Shown one piece after another: positions 51,605 to 63,311 of a stretch of 64,000 nt of DNA (the first letter of the stretch is position 1; every line of letters starts with the position of its first letter). Source of the DNA: Paramecium octaurelia (lineage: Eukaryota; Ciliophora; Oligohymenophorea; Peniculida; Parameciidae); contig CAJJDP010000029.1 in NCBI GenBank assembly GCA_905182995.1, forward strand, positions 372,001 to 436,000, read 5' to 3'. The notes beneath the pieces were generated by a model, which saw nothing but the letters and a program-made list of their open reading frames with translations, had not been told where the DNA came from and searched no databases. Position numbers and translations under genes: made by a program.

Positions 51605-52565
51605 TCATGCTTATTCCTCTAATCTATTTGAATAACCAAAGATTATGTTGCTAGTTTCTTCTTTTTAGAGGCGAATTTGAGATTGACTTTTTTCAGGTGA
51701 TTTGAAAAATATGATGGATCGGATTTCTTTTTCTTTTTCCTTTTACATAAAGAACTAAGATTCGGTTTTCTTTTCATTCAAGATTTGAGATTACTTTTCT
51801 TATTTGATTTTCTTACTGAGAGTCATTTATTTAGTTCTTTTGAGATTTTACTAAAAGAAATGTATAAATCTATCTATACATATTTAAGAGGGACACTATA
51901 TCCTTTTTCTGAGATTTCATCCTCCATCTTATGTAATTACTTGCTGAGTTCCTATTGAATGACTTTAACCAATTCGCTGTCAAATTTCTTGGATATTCTG
52001 CCTTATGATAATTTGCCGAAAGATTTCTGCTCTCTAACAGCCTTGGCAGATTAAGTAAAGATAGGTGGAGATTAAACAAAGGAATACTGTAAAATAGGGG
52101 GAAGATCCTTCTTTTTTTGTCTCACAATATGGCTTTGCAATTATTTAGGAACTATAACTTTAGGTTCTTATTTTTCATAGGGTTACAATGAAGGAGCAGA
52201 TAAATGCAATTGTTCCATATTTAATTTTGGTTACACCATCCTACTTAAACTATGATTGCATTTTTAACACTCAGTTTGAGATGCAACATGTGTTAAGGTT
52301 TTTTCTGGTTGATAATCCAATTCAAACATAGGTTTAGGATGATCAAACTTAGGAATACGCGTACTAACAATCTATTATCTCAATCCAAACACTTAATTTA
52401 TAATGAACATTCATAATTACTCTCTAGTTTAGTAGGTTCATAAATGAAGAGCTCTCCTAATCTTTATTTAGTGTCAGTTTTAGAAGAGATAAATTCAGCT
52501 CTTTCAAAGTTTGATAGAGATCCAACTGAGATAAGTCTCTTTGTACCAGTGCTCCTAGATTCCAT
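51605..52565 (-). CDS. Hypothetical protein (300 aa)
   Basis: Introns at 52392-52420 (29 nt, AAG acceptor) and 51851-51879 (29 nt) give 301 codons. The N-terminus (MESRSTGTKRLISVGSLSNF) is Ser/Thr-rich; a CxxC follows in HVASQTECQKCNHSLS near residue 90; the middle is Gln/Pro-rich, and the last 120 residues form Lys/Glu helices. Function unknown; perhaps cytoskeletal by composition. Confidence 0.65.
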
Positions 52566-52567
52566 TA

Positions 52568-52777
52568 TCAATGATTTAATTTTATTATTAATAAAAATAT
52601 TATAAGTATTCTATGAATAACACAATAATATTTATATGTCTTTGATTTGGTATTAGAAGATTCCCTTAGATTATATAACTATGTCTTATTATAGATTTCA
52701 ACCCAAAAGCTATCTAATTCAGCTAATTAGTCAACCTTTATTTTGAAGTTCATTTAATTATTTTATATATTCATCAT
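52568..52777 (-). CDS. Doubtful short frame (69 aa)
   Basis: Reads MMNIQNNQMNFKIKVDQL and then a Tyr/Lys stretch and a hydrophobic end (ILIIFLLIIKL). Its stop is 2 bases from the next gene's ATG, leaving no spacer, so it may be a chance frame or part of the coiled-coil gene above it. Confidence 0.25.
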
Positions 52778-52884
52778 TTATTCTCGATAATCTAAGACAG
52801 ATTAAATTTATCAAGCTGTTTGTAGATAGGCTCTCAAAAGTAAGACTTTATTACAAAAACAGAGTTAAAAATATAATTTGTTAA

Positions 52885-53316
52885 TCATAAAAATTCATTT
52901 TCAAAAGGGACGAATTGATTTGATGTTTTGAGTTGTTAATTTTGCAAGTATTCTAAATCTTTTAAATAGCTTTATTCAATTAAACCAGTATCTATCTTTT
53001 ATTATTCACTTATGAATTGACTCAATAGCATAGATTAATTTATGATGTTGTGATCCAATTTTTAATCATTCTAAATGTTTTCGATTTCTTTTCTGAATTG
53101 TAACTATTGCTTTTTGATCATTTCCTATTTCTATATATTTTCATTTAATTATTTCCTCATAACATCTAAATCATTAATTTGTTTTTCTAGACATTCCAAA
53201 TAAGCCTATTTCGCAGCCAGAGGGACATCCTCAAATAAAAGATTCTCAAACAAAAACAATTTACTACTCTTAATTGAAGATTTCTTATTTATTATAAAAC
53301 TCCCTTTATTTTTCAT
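52885..53316 (-). CDS. Coiled-coil protein (143 aa)
   Basis: An intron-free frame of 144 codons from ATG 53316. After a basic start (MKNKGSFIINKKSSIKSS) it is one long Gln/Lys/Glu coiled coil (YLECLEKQINDLDVMRKQL). It ends 43 bases below the end of SMC2 on the same strand. No specific family. Confidence 0.6.
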
Positions 53317-53359
53317 CTTAATTTATATAATTTTTATATATATATTTAATATATATCAA

Positions 53360-56300
53360 TCATTTTAATTATTATTATTTCTTCTTTTTTAGTTCATGTC
53401 TATCAATTTTACTTACTCCATCTACAAATTGGACTTTGTACAAAACATTTGCATTCTAATACATACCCTCCTTCAACGAAATCAGTAAGAATTGAGATTA
53501 CTTGAAATTCTAAGACAACATCTAACCAATATTCTCTGTATGTGATAAATCCAAAGCACTGTCAACTTCGTCTAAAATATAAAATGGAGCAGGTTTGTAT
53601 TTCAATAGAGCAAGTATAAATGATAAGGCCAATAAAGATCTTTATCCTCCACTCAATTCTGATAGATTTTTCTGTTGATGACTAAACGACACATTCATTT
53701 CTATTCCATCCTCGATTGATAGTCCATCCAATCTACCTAATTTAGCTTAGGCATTATGTAACAATGAACTGAAAATAGATGAGAAATCCTTATTGACTTC
53801 CAAGAAACATTTTTCAATAGTCTTAATTTTCTTGTCATCCAATTCTCCCATATTCTAAATAAGCATGGACTTATCATTTTCTAAAATTAATTTTTTGTCC
53901 TTCAAAGACTAAAATTCTTTTTCAACTTATTCAGTCATAGCTTCAACCTTAAAATTAACTTATTTTCCCAATTTCCCTTGATCATGTTCCAATCTCTAGA
54001 ACTATTATTTAGTTTTTTCATATTCCATTGTCTCTAGCACTCTGAATTTCTCTGATAGTCTGTCTTAAGATAATTCATTTTTATCTTATCTAATAAAATC
54101 ATACTGATCTTCTAAGGATTTCAATTGCTATTTCAGATCATGCTATTCTCTTTCTAATTTCTTTAGTTCATTTTAGTGTCCATTCAATTGTTCAATTGTA
54201 GAATTCAAGAATTTCTACCTTTCTTATAACTATTCTAATAATCTAGTCATTTAATTGTTATGAATAGCATTTTTACTTTCGTACAAATTCTTTTCCTCTG
54301 TTATTTTCAAAAATTAATCTTTGTTTGTATTTAATTCATTTATTAACGAGTCCAAGGCAGCGGATGTTTTATCTAAATTATTTGTTTCTTCTTTGATTTT
54401 CTTAGCACATTTAGCGATTTCTTATTCAAAATTTTGGCTTTCCACTTGATTTTAAATCAATTCCTTCTTTTATTGATCTATTTATTGCTTTAATTTATTA
54501 ATTTCCTTTTTCGTCCTATCTATTTATGCTTGAATTAATTCTTTGGTGTTCTTACCCTACTGAATTAATTATAACTCTTTTTTCAATTCTATTAACTTAT
54601 CTTCACCTTCTTTGATTTGTTTTTTGAGTCTCTCTTGTTCAACTTATAGATCTTGAATTTCATTAAGATACTTATTCTATTCATTCTAGAAATTGAATTG
54701 ATTGCTCTTTCTTTACTTGATCATCAACTGTTCTAATTGATATTTATCTTATGTTATTTCTCTGTTTAATTGTTCTTTGAACTCAATGTCTTATTTAACC
54801 TTCTCAATTTAAGATTCAATTTTATCAATTTATCCTTGAATTTCCTTATATTCTAGATTCCATTTATTGAATGATTTAAATTTAGGTAGTAATGATGCCT
54901 TTTCATTAGTATAACCACCAGTCAAAGTACCAGATGGATCAACAATGTCGCCATCCCTAGTGACAACTTTACATTTTTAGACATTTGAAGGATGATAGGC
55001 AATCTTTCTAGCAATATCCATAGATGAAGCAATGATGAAATTACCAAAGACAAATTTCATAGAGTTGATCACTTTATCTGAAAAGGAAATTAAATCGATA
55101 GCAGGTTTAGCGAATCCATCATTCTCCTTTGCAATTTGAGCTGCAGCCTAAACAAATTCCTTTTTGGCTTCGCTTGATTGAATTTCTTTATTAGGTATTA
55201 TGTAGGAGTGAGTTTGCAATATATTATTCTTCAACAAGTATGTGGATGTAGTAGAATCATCAACAACTATATTCTATAACTTTGCTCCTGCACCAAATTC
55301 CAATGCTTTCATATATTATTCATCTTTCACCTCAAACAAACTGAACAATTTACCATACACTCTATTCTAATCCCAATCCTTCATCCTTGATAAATTCAAC
55401 TGAAATATAAATGGTTATGATTATGATATTTGCTTCTTGATTTCTAATAGTTATTAATCTAAATCTCCTCTATTTGATTTCAAATCCAATAATTGTTATT
55501 CCAAACTGGATGACTTTTGAATCTCTGATTCACTTTATTCTATTCTTTTCTTTAATAACTCAATTTTAGTGTCTAGATTAGTGGCTTCTTTTTACATTTA
55601 CTCATAAATAGTCTTTGAACTCAACATATGATTGTCTATTCTTTATAAACGTTCAGTTACTTGTTCTAGATCTTTTCTGTTAGAGTCTATATGAGAAATG
55701 GTGTCATTAATTTACCTTTAAATCATCTATTTACCATTTTAAGCAATATTACCATCTTCCGATGAGTTTTGTTATCCCGTTTATTCATCCAAGAGCTCTC
55801 TCTTCTCTTTCAATTCATCTGATACTTATTTTAATTGTCGATCAGCTATTTCTACTTTCTAATCTGTTCTCTCCTTATCAGTTTGATATGTTCTTAATGC
55901 ATGTTCTAATTTGATTTTCTCACTCTCTATAGTTTCTTTTTGTCTCCTAGTATTTTACACTTATTTCTCTAAGGTATTCACTAACTTTTATTTTTCCTTG
56001 TATTTTTCTGTAATTTGGTCGTATTTATTATTCCTATTCTATTCTTACAAACCCTGTATTTTCTCTTAGATAGTAGATATTTCAGCATTCTCATACTTCA
56101 TCTTCTCTTCTTGATTACTAATTTATTCGTTCACAATTTGCAAATCGTTTTTCTTCATTCTCAAAGTCTTAGCCTTCTAATAGTAATCATAACTAAATAG
56201 ATCCTTCTTCAAAACCAAGATTTATGCTTCTTAAGCTCTCCATAATTAGAAGATATTCTTCTCATCTGTCAATTTCTACATTTGAGGTTAGATTTCAGTT

Positions 56301-56925
56301 TCAATGATTTCATTCACTTATTTTAGCTTCTCCTCTTTCTTTTAAATTAATTTCTAAGCCTCTCTTTTTTTCTCATTATACAACGAAGTTCCTGCTGTCT
56401 CCTCCAACATACTTATTAGTTCTTGTGGTTTAAGATTGATAATCTTTGTTATTCTGCCTTAGGCCACCAAGAAATGAGGATTATCTATGTTCAATTGAAC
56501 TGATCTAAACATATTTTTGAAGTTCTTCTGGGTTTCGGATTTGCCATTGATGAAATACTTGGATTTATCAGCTGTAATCTATCTGGTTACTGTTATCTTG
56601 TCACAATCCTAATATCCCAATGGACTCTACTCTTTGCTGCGATTATCAAACACAATAGTCACTTCAGCTTTTGTAATTCCTGCGGCACCATTCTTATAAA
56701 TCAACTCTTGCAATTTCTTAATACGGAGCTAATAGACTTATAGAATATTAATACTGTGTCGTATTCTTTGCTCAATCCCAAACAGAAGAGAATTGCATCC
56801 AAAATATTGGATTTGCCTGAACCATTCAATCCAGTAATGGCATTGAATTCCGGATCTAGATTCGTTATTACTGTCCTTTATGCATAAGACTTGAAACCCT
56901 CGATAATGATTTCTTTGATCCACAT
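53360..56925 (-). CDS. SMC2: Condensin subunit SMC2
   Basis: 1,179 residues with a single 26-nt intron (56729-56754). The start [18 protein letters not shown] is typical of SMC2, with Walker [10 protein letters not shown] at 32-40. Then a long coiled coil, a hinge around residues 500-660 ([16 protein letters not shown]), the return coil, the signature LSGGQRSLLALS and Walker [13 protein letters not shown] near the end. SMC2 pairs with SMC4 in condensin to fold chromosomes. The length agrees with the family (about 1,170-1,200). The C-terminal tail is Lys/Gln-rich. Confidence 0.96.
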
Positions 56926-56969
56926 AATATTTTAATTTAAATTTTTGCCCGGTTTATTATATATATATG

Positions 56970-57444
56970 TCACTTAATTGTAATAATTTGGGTTGGTAAT
57001 GTTTTCTTCTAACTTATTGACTCTATAATAATTGGCAATCCTCGTAATTCTACCAATTTATTATAAACATTCAACAAGAAAGTAGCATTATATGAGTTGC
57101 TAGTTTCAGGTATCTTCACGCCCTTGCTCAAACACTCGAATGAATAATTCACATAATCGAAGAAGATTAGCAATTTATCATTTGGCAACTTTTGGAGCAA
57201 TTCCTAATGAAATCTACTTCATATTTACCCCTGAAACATTTTGAACTGTGAATTTGCATAGAGTTTAGTGAAATTTTGATAGAGCAAGGAGCTTAATATC
57301 TTCATTCTACACTTTCTAAACTGATTTTAACAAAGTGGCAGAAACATTGCCAACCAAGTCTCCAGGAAGTGCTAGCTATTTCAACTCTTCTGCTGCCTCA
57401 ATATCATAATCCTTCTATGTTTTCTTGGTCTTCTCCTACTCCAT
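56970..57444 (-). CDS. Hypothetical protein (149 aa)
   Basis: One intron at 57204-57228 (25 nt) gives exactly 150 codons. Acidic-basic helices in the first half (YDIEAAEELKQLALPG) are followed by a compact-looking second half (LPNDKLLIFFDYVNYSFECL, NVYNKLVELRGLPIIIES). It lies just upstream of SMC2 on the same strand. No family recognised. Confidence 0.65.
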
Positions 57445-57670
57445 ATCAATATATGATATATATATATAATTTATTTTTAATAAACTATGTAATTAAGATT
57501 GAATTGAGTTTTATTCATTACATGGTATAACTGTTAATATTTTTACAATAGAATATCAAAATCATTTAAATGTTTTTTTTTTATATTCCAATGATTACCT
57601 TGTTTGATAATTCTTTCTCAAAATTTTGCTAATAATTTTAGCGTAAATTATACATTTAATAATAATCACT

Positions 57671-58690
57671 ATGCAAGTTAAAAATTTCTGTGAAATTTGT
57701 TATGAACACACTGAATTGTCCTTGATGGATTGCAATTGCAAAGTGTGTATAAACTGTATTAAGCACTACACCAAGGTAATTCGATTTAAATTATAAACCT
57801 AGATAAAAATAGAAGAGTTTTGGACATCTGATGGTACACATTTAAATATCGATTGTCCAGGAGGTTGTTAATAAACTCTTTACTTTGATTCTATCGAATA
57901 ATTAGCCATCAGAAACTCTTTCATTTAAGATATTCATGACCAATTATTTAAAAGCTATTGTAAAAAATCTATTGATGTCTAATAATGCCCAAACTCAAAT
58001 TGCGAATTCTATTATTTAAAACCTTGTAAATCTAATTGTGTTGATATTTGTGAAATCTGCTAAACTCGCATATAAACTTATGACCAGATTTCATATAAAA
58101 CACTTTTGAATGAAATTACTGAATTTACCACTACTTATTAATGTCCTAGATGTGAAGTTAAAATTACTAAAAATGGTGGTTGTTCACACATGACATGTTA
58201 AGTTTGTAAATTTGAATTTTGTTGGGATTGCAAATAAAATTGCAAAGGCCATGATTGGAGTATTTGTATATATAATAATATATTTACACTAATCATCAAA
58301 TACTAACTTCTTTATGCCTTATTGATTTCTACAGGTCTCGATGTCTACCTACTATTAATTTGTGGATACGTATTTTCAATAACATACTTGTAAGTTATTA
58401 TTACTAATTATTTTAGATTCATACTCAATAATTCAATCATTTTGCTGTCTGGATTGATGGTGGTTTAATTGAAGAAACTAAACGATAAATATGAGAAAAT
58501 CACCTTTCACAGAGCCATAGTTGGATCACTGACTTTGTCCCTACTTATTTTTATATCCTACTTTATTTTAGAACAAACTCTTGCCGATTTCATTTTTTAC
58601 ATCATCAAAGAAATCATATATGCACTCCTCTTTACTATTATTACTACTATTTTGAATGAGTTTTACAAATAGAAAATTAAATCGAATTGA
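57671..58690 (+). CDS. RBR-type E3 ubiquitin ligase with membrane segments
   Basis: About 330 residues. RING1 is CEICYEH...CNCKVCINC, an IBR-like Cys cluster follows (CPNSNCEFYYLKPCKSNCVDICEIC), and RING2 is CPRCEVKI...CSHMTCQVCKFEFCWDC, with the HMTC cysteine as likely catalytic residue. Several hydrophobic spans follow (YALLISTGLDVYLLLICGY, FRFILNNSIILLSGLMVV, LTLSLLIFISYFI), so it sits in a membrane, as do RNF19/RNF144 types. Two GTA...TAG stretches of 27 nt (57776-57802 and 58390-58416) look like introns but do not break the frame, so both spliced and unspliced readings are possible. Confidence 0.87.
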
Positions 58691-58713
58691 GTTTTTTTTA
58701 TATATATTTATAT

Positions 58714-59966
58714 TCATAACTATTAAATTCTACTATTTGTAGTATTCATAATTGATTGTAGCTTATCTTTAAAAGTGTCAATTAATTCTCTTGAAGTATC
58801 AGTTATCCAATAATAGACTTTGTTTATGATTTATTATTAAACTATATCTTCAGAACTCATTAGACTCTCTATTTTAATTGCTACATCATAGTTCAACTCA
58901 TTTAAACTAATTTCATAAGCTATTACTTCATCCAATATCTTAGCCACTAATTATTATTAGATTATTTAATACACATCCATTAAGCCCCTTCAATGAATAC
59001 TTGTTTTTTCATACTGCTATAATTTTCATCTGCATTCATTTATTAATTCATCTCTTGGATCCTTTACTAAAGTTCTATGATCAATAATTCCTTTTATTTG
59101 ATCAAATTAAAGCAATCTTGCAATTAAGAAATGCCCACTTTATCCTTGCCACTTCCATTTTTTTATTTTTTCAATCTTTCTATTTACTTCTATTGTTGCA
59201 TTCCATCTACTGTAGTTCTGCTATCCAATTGCCTTTTTAATTACTCAATTTCTTATTGAGAATTCTATTTTAATTTATTTATCTTTTCATCATAACAATT
59301 ATGAAATTAGTTACTCAATTGCAACAAGACTTCTTCCTTATTATCATAATCTTACATCAATTCTATACATTTTGTGGGAACCCAATTCCTATAAATACAT
59401 TTAAATAATCGTATACGTTTCATCAATTTTAGATTTCCTGGTGTCAAATTTAACACTCCCTTTAACGTATGATTAATTTTCATCAAAACCTATATTATTA
59501 TATTCCTTTGTTTTTCTTAATAATTCAAGTAATTTTTTTACATCAATTCTCAACTATTCATTCTCTAACCTTATTAATTTTAGACTGTCCTTATCTGCTT
59601 AAATCGAATCTATTTGTGATTCTATTAATTCTAATTTCTATTTCATTAACGAATTTTCAACTTTCACTTACTCTAATTCATCTTATAACTATGAATTTTC
59701 ATCGCTAATTTAATTCAATTATTATTGAGCAGCTATTAATTTAGTGTTTTTTTGGAACAATTCATCCTGCAAAGCTTAAATTTGCACTTAATAATTTTTA
59801 GCAGCATATGGGCTATTGATTGTAATCTATTATGGAGGCTGTTACAAAATATCTGAGTCATCATGTTTAGATTCCATACGTTGTCTATTGATTAGATATC
59901 ATAATACTTTATGTTTTTCCACATCGTTTATAAAGTCTCAATTTCATTATCCGATTCTGTTTTCAT
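58714..59966 (-). CDS. Coiled-coil protein (391 aa)
   Basis: Introns 59885-59907, 59389-59416 and 58947-58972 give 392 codons. Residues about 50-150 and 190-290 are strong coiled coil (LQDELEQVKVENSLMKQKL, EIEQLKRQLDSRTTVDGM). The C-terminal 100 residues are more globular (LDEVIAYEISLNELNYDVAI, VYYWITDTSRELIDTF). No named family; a cytoskeletal or basal-body role would suit a ciliate but is not shown. Confidence 0.7.
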
Positions 59967-60232
59967 TTTATAATAAAATATAATTTAAATTATTTTGATC
60001 TCTAAAATGAAAATAACAGAATTCTTTTGTATATAAGAGAAGAATAAAATAGATTGCGTAAATTATTAAGAGATTAAAAGAATATTATAATTGAAGAATT
60101 GATATCGGTTTATAAAGATTACCAATTGAAGTTTTCAACTCTTAAAGTTTATTCCTTTTTTCTTCAATAATCTATTGATGTTTAATATTATTTCTTTATA
60201 AAAAGTAATTCATTTACTAGAAAATTTCTGTA

Positions 60233-60883
60233 ATGATCGCGTAGAACAATCCGAAGATATTAGATTCATTATTTGAGTCCTATTATAATTCTGCCACAAA
60301 AAAATAACAAATTATTTCCTAATCGGGACTTTAATAATATGGGAACAGAGTATTTAAGAATTTAAATGATCAAACTATTTCGGTTAAGATGTCTTAGAGT
60401 TTAAAATGCACATTCACAATTTAATAATTAAAAGCATTAAAATTCAAGGAAGTATAGGAAATTCATATTATTTTCTATTCTTTATTAAGTTTTCTTGAGA
60501 ATAAGATATCTTATAAGCATTCCATTATGTTTATGATATCTATATTGTCCTTTATTTTACCAAAAAATACAGTGGAGCATAAATGGAAAGAGGATAAGGC
60601 TTATTTGAACTTAAACTCTGGAAAAGCCCGATATATCAATTTCATATTATAATATGCAGAATAAATTATTCAGAAGTCTTTTAGTTTCATGTACTTATCA
60701 AGTAATGTAGATAAGAAATTATTAACATCATAATTAATAATTTAATTATTGAATTATATTTATCTTATAAACACTTATATAGTATGTAAAATCACTCATA
60801 TAAATATTTTCATTATATATATTAATTAAAATCTATTAAATGTATTTATTAGACTCAAAATTCTTATCAGAATTAATGGATGA
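60233..60883 (+). CDS. Hypothetical protein (up to 216 aa)
   Basis: A 217-codon frame without TGA. Residues 1-165 look like a real protein (MIAQNNPKILDSLFESYYNS, VEHKWKEDKAYLNLNSGKA); the last 50 residues are Ile/Asn-rich and may be read-through into spacer or need an unplaced intron. The 266 bases upstream (59967-60232) contain a short MKITEFFCIQEKNKID frame that could be a 5' exon. Family unknown. Confidence 0.5.
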
Positions 60884-61010
60884 ATTAATGCGAAAAATTC
60901 TGTTAGTTCAGAGATTATTATAAAAAATAACAAATAATTTTAATAGTTTTCTTCTCTTAATCACAAATTACATATTGTTTTCTTATTAATCTAGAACTTA
61001 TATATGATTA

Positions 61011-62122
61011 ATGGATTTAATATATAATTCATTAATAAATATGTTAATTATAGTACTTTTAGTGAACCAAGTTCTCACTCTATAAATTGGAAAAGTAACT
61101 TTTGATGTTTTGTTCCCTCATGATAAAAGATTGGCTTTTGTGCAATTCGACAAAAAATTTGAATAAATTCCCCAAGTAGGTATATCTCTTATAGCAATAC
61201 ACGTTAATAATGAGGTTCCTAGAAATATAGGAATTGAACCTAAACTATTATAAATCACTCAACAAGGTATGAAATATGTGGTATATAGGGTTTTAATTGC
61301 AGATAACGAATCATAAATCTAAAATTGATCATCTCGAATATCAATGGTTAGCCGTGATTGATGATAGAATGAAATTGAATTGCGAAACCATCTAAAAGAC
61401 GTCAACAATAAATTTTGGAAGGTATTTATGAGATATAAATTTGTAAATAGAGAATTTTGGGTAATCCCAACTATTTAAATATTTTTGGCAGGATTTCAAA
61501 AAGAATCATAGAAAGGAGACCTAAAGTTTTAACTGTCAATAACCAATTAATAAGTTAATAGTTTCGATGTTGCGTTGAATAATTAGTCTGAGCATGTTTT
61601 AAAGGACATATATATTTGGTATAAAATTAATTTTAATGTGTTAGTTATGTAGCGGGACCTCAAAATATCGTGAAAGCAAAATCGTTAATAAATATCAACC
61701 AAAAGACTGACGAGTTTGTGGATTTGGAAGGAACTCCGGAGAATCTGATTTATGGGGTAAGCAAGATCTCAAATTTCTATGGAGCATTGATGATTCAATT
61801 GGGGTAGTTTGAATACGAGTAAGAAAAGCCGGGTGTAGGGATAAGTAAGAATGGTTATTAGTATTTGTTAGGTCAGATAGATATGACTTTGGGATTGGTA
61901 TAAAATGATGGGATGTTGTGTCCATTGGGGTATTACGAGTGTAATTTCAACGGGGTTTCAATTGATTTGTGCGAGAGTACGAGTGGTTCTCAGTCTTGGA
62001 AGAGGATTAAGTCGATAAGGAGTAGGAAGGGATGGAATGGGAAGTTCAAGATAGATGGAAAGACATTGAAGACTTAGGATGCGAATTGCATTTAAGACAT
62101 TTAATTATATTTGGAAGCATGA
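61011..62122 (+). CDS. Secreted H-type-lectin-like protein (344 aa)
   Basis: Introns 61281-61302, 61422-61450 and 61619-61644 give 345 codons. A hydrophobic N-terminus (MLIIVLLVNQVLT) acts as signal peptide; ATG 61041 may be the true start. Residues about 30-60 (VTFDVLFPHDKRLAFVQF) and about 130-190 (IFLAGFQKESQKGDLKFQLS, NNQSEHVLKDIYI) resemble H-type lectin strands, which bind GalNAc in other organisms. The C-terminal 150 residues (GALMIQLGQFEYE, CPLGYYECNFNGVSIDLC) are Gly/Cys-containing and not recognised. A sugar-binding surface or secreted role is inferred. Confidence 0.65.
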
Positions 62123-62181
62123 TGATAGTTTAATATGATGGATTGAAAACAATATTTTATTTAAATAATTAAAATTAATTC

Positions 62182-62448
62182 ATGATTATTCCTATTAGAT
62201 GTTTTACTTGTGGAAAGGTAATTTGATGTTAATGGAACAATTAGGTAGTGGGTCATTTGTGGAATGATTATGTTCAATTGCTCTAGGATGGTGTAACAAC
62301 TGGAGAGGCTTTGGATAGATTGGGTTTAGAGAGATATTGTTGCAGAAGAATGATTTTAACACATGTAGATCTAATAGACAAATTGCTAAATTATAATAGT
62401 AATTGTTTTAAGTAATTAAATAGTTTACAAAACACTGTGAGGTTCTGA
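62182..62448 (+). CDS. RPB10: RNA polymerase subunit RPB10 (RPABC5)
   Basis: Starts [13 protein letters not shown], the invariant N-terminal zinc motif, followed after a 27-nt intron (62218-62244) by [36 protein letters not shown]. The two Cys pairs bind zinc. The subunit is shared by RNA polymerases I, II and III. It is 79 residues, about ten longer than yeast because of a short polar tail (NSNCFKQLNSLQNT). Confidence 0.96.
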
Positions 62449-62516
62449 ATTTTATAAATAAAATTTTAGTTCATTATTTATATATATATTCCTTTAATTA
62501 TTTATCTAATTTGATA

Positions 62517-63182
62517 TCATAATTTAGTTTCATAAATATACACCTTTAATAACAGAGTTGGTATGTTTGCTACCTTTTGTAATCGTTATTTATGAATGAT
62601 ATGTAGTGAAGATTGTTTAAGTAATTCCTCAAATGCCTTTTCAGACTCCAGATGCAAGTCGATGCTTGTGATGTATTTCAAACTTTCGCCAAAATGAGAA
62701 TCACTCAAAGTAAGCATAAAATATATGATTCCCTCTGGATTAAGTAGTGATTTTGCAATTTGAAGAGCCTCTTATTGTTGATGAAGTATGGGGAAGGAGG
62801 AAGAAAAGACAATGGCATCAAATTTTCCATGGATTTCAGGTTTCATTTGGTAGAAATCCAATTCAAGTATTTTCACTTAAGGTTTGTCTTTAAATAATTG
62901 GACTGCCTTGCTTAAGTAAGTATGATCTATATCGATTGCCGTAATCTCACAGTCCGGAGGAAACTAATTGATTGTTTTATGTAGAGGAACACCAGTGCCA
63001 ACTCCGACATCCAAAATTCTCTTCTATTTTCCAGTAATTCTTTCACTAAGCTTTTCATATGTTAATGAAGTAATCGGATGAGAAATGAATGTGTCATACA
63101 GAGTCGTATTGGAGAAGTCTAATACCTCTTTTACTGTTTAAAAGATTGCTTAAAATGATTATCTGGCAAATGAATAAATCAT
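62517..63182 (-). CDS. SAM-dependent methyltransferase
   Basis: An intron-free frame of 222 codons. It has the class I methyltransferase motif I ILDVGVGTGVPL at about residue 60, motif II with acidic ITAIDIDHTYL, motif post-II KILELDFYQM and a strand-4 region FDAIVFSSSFPILH. These bind S-adenosylmethionine; the substrate (small molecule, lipid or protein) cannot be told. It is divergent from the next gene with 129 bases between starts. Confidence 0.85.
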
Positions 63183-63311
63183 ATTATATAAATAATGCAT
63201 TTGAAATAAATTAGTACCATTTATAAACCATAGTAATATATGTTTGTGTATTCTTAGTATATAAATTCTCAGTCGAAACTTGCTTTAACTTTAATATATA
63301 ATACAAAATTT

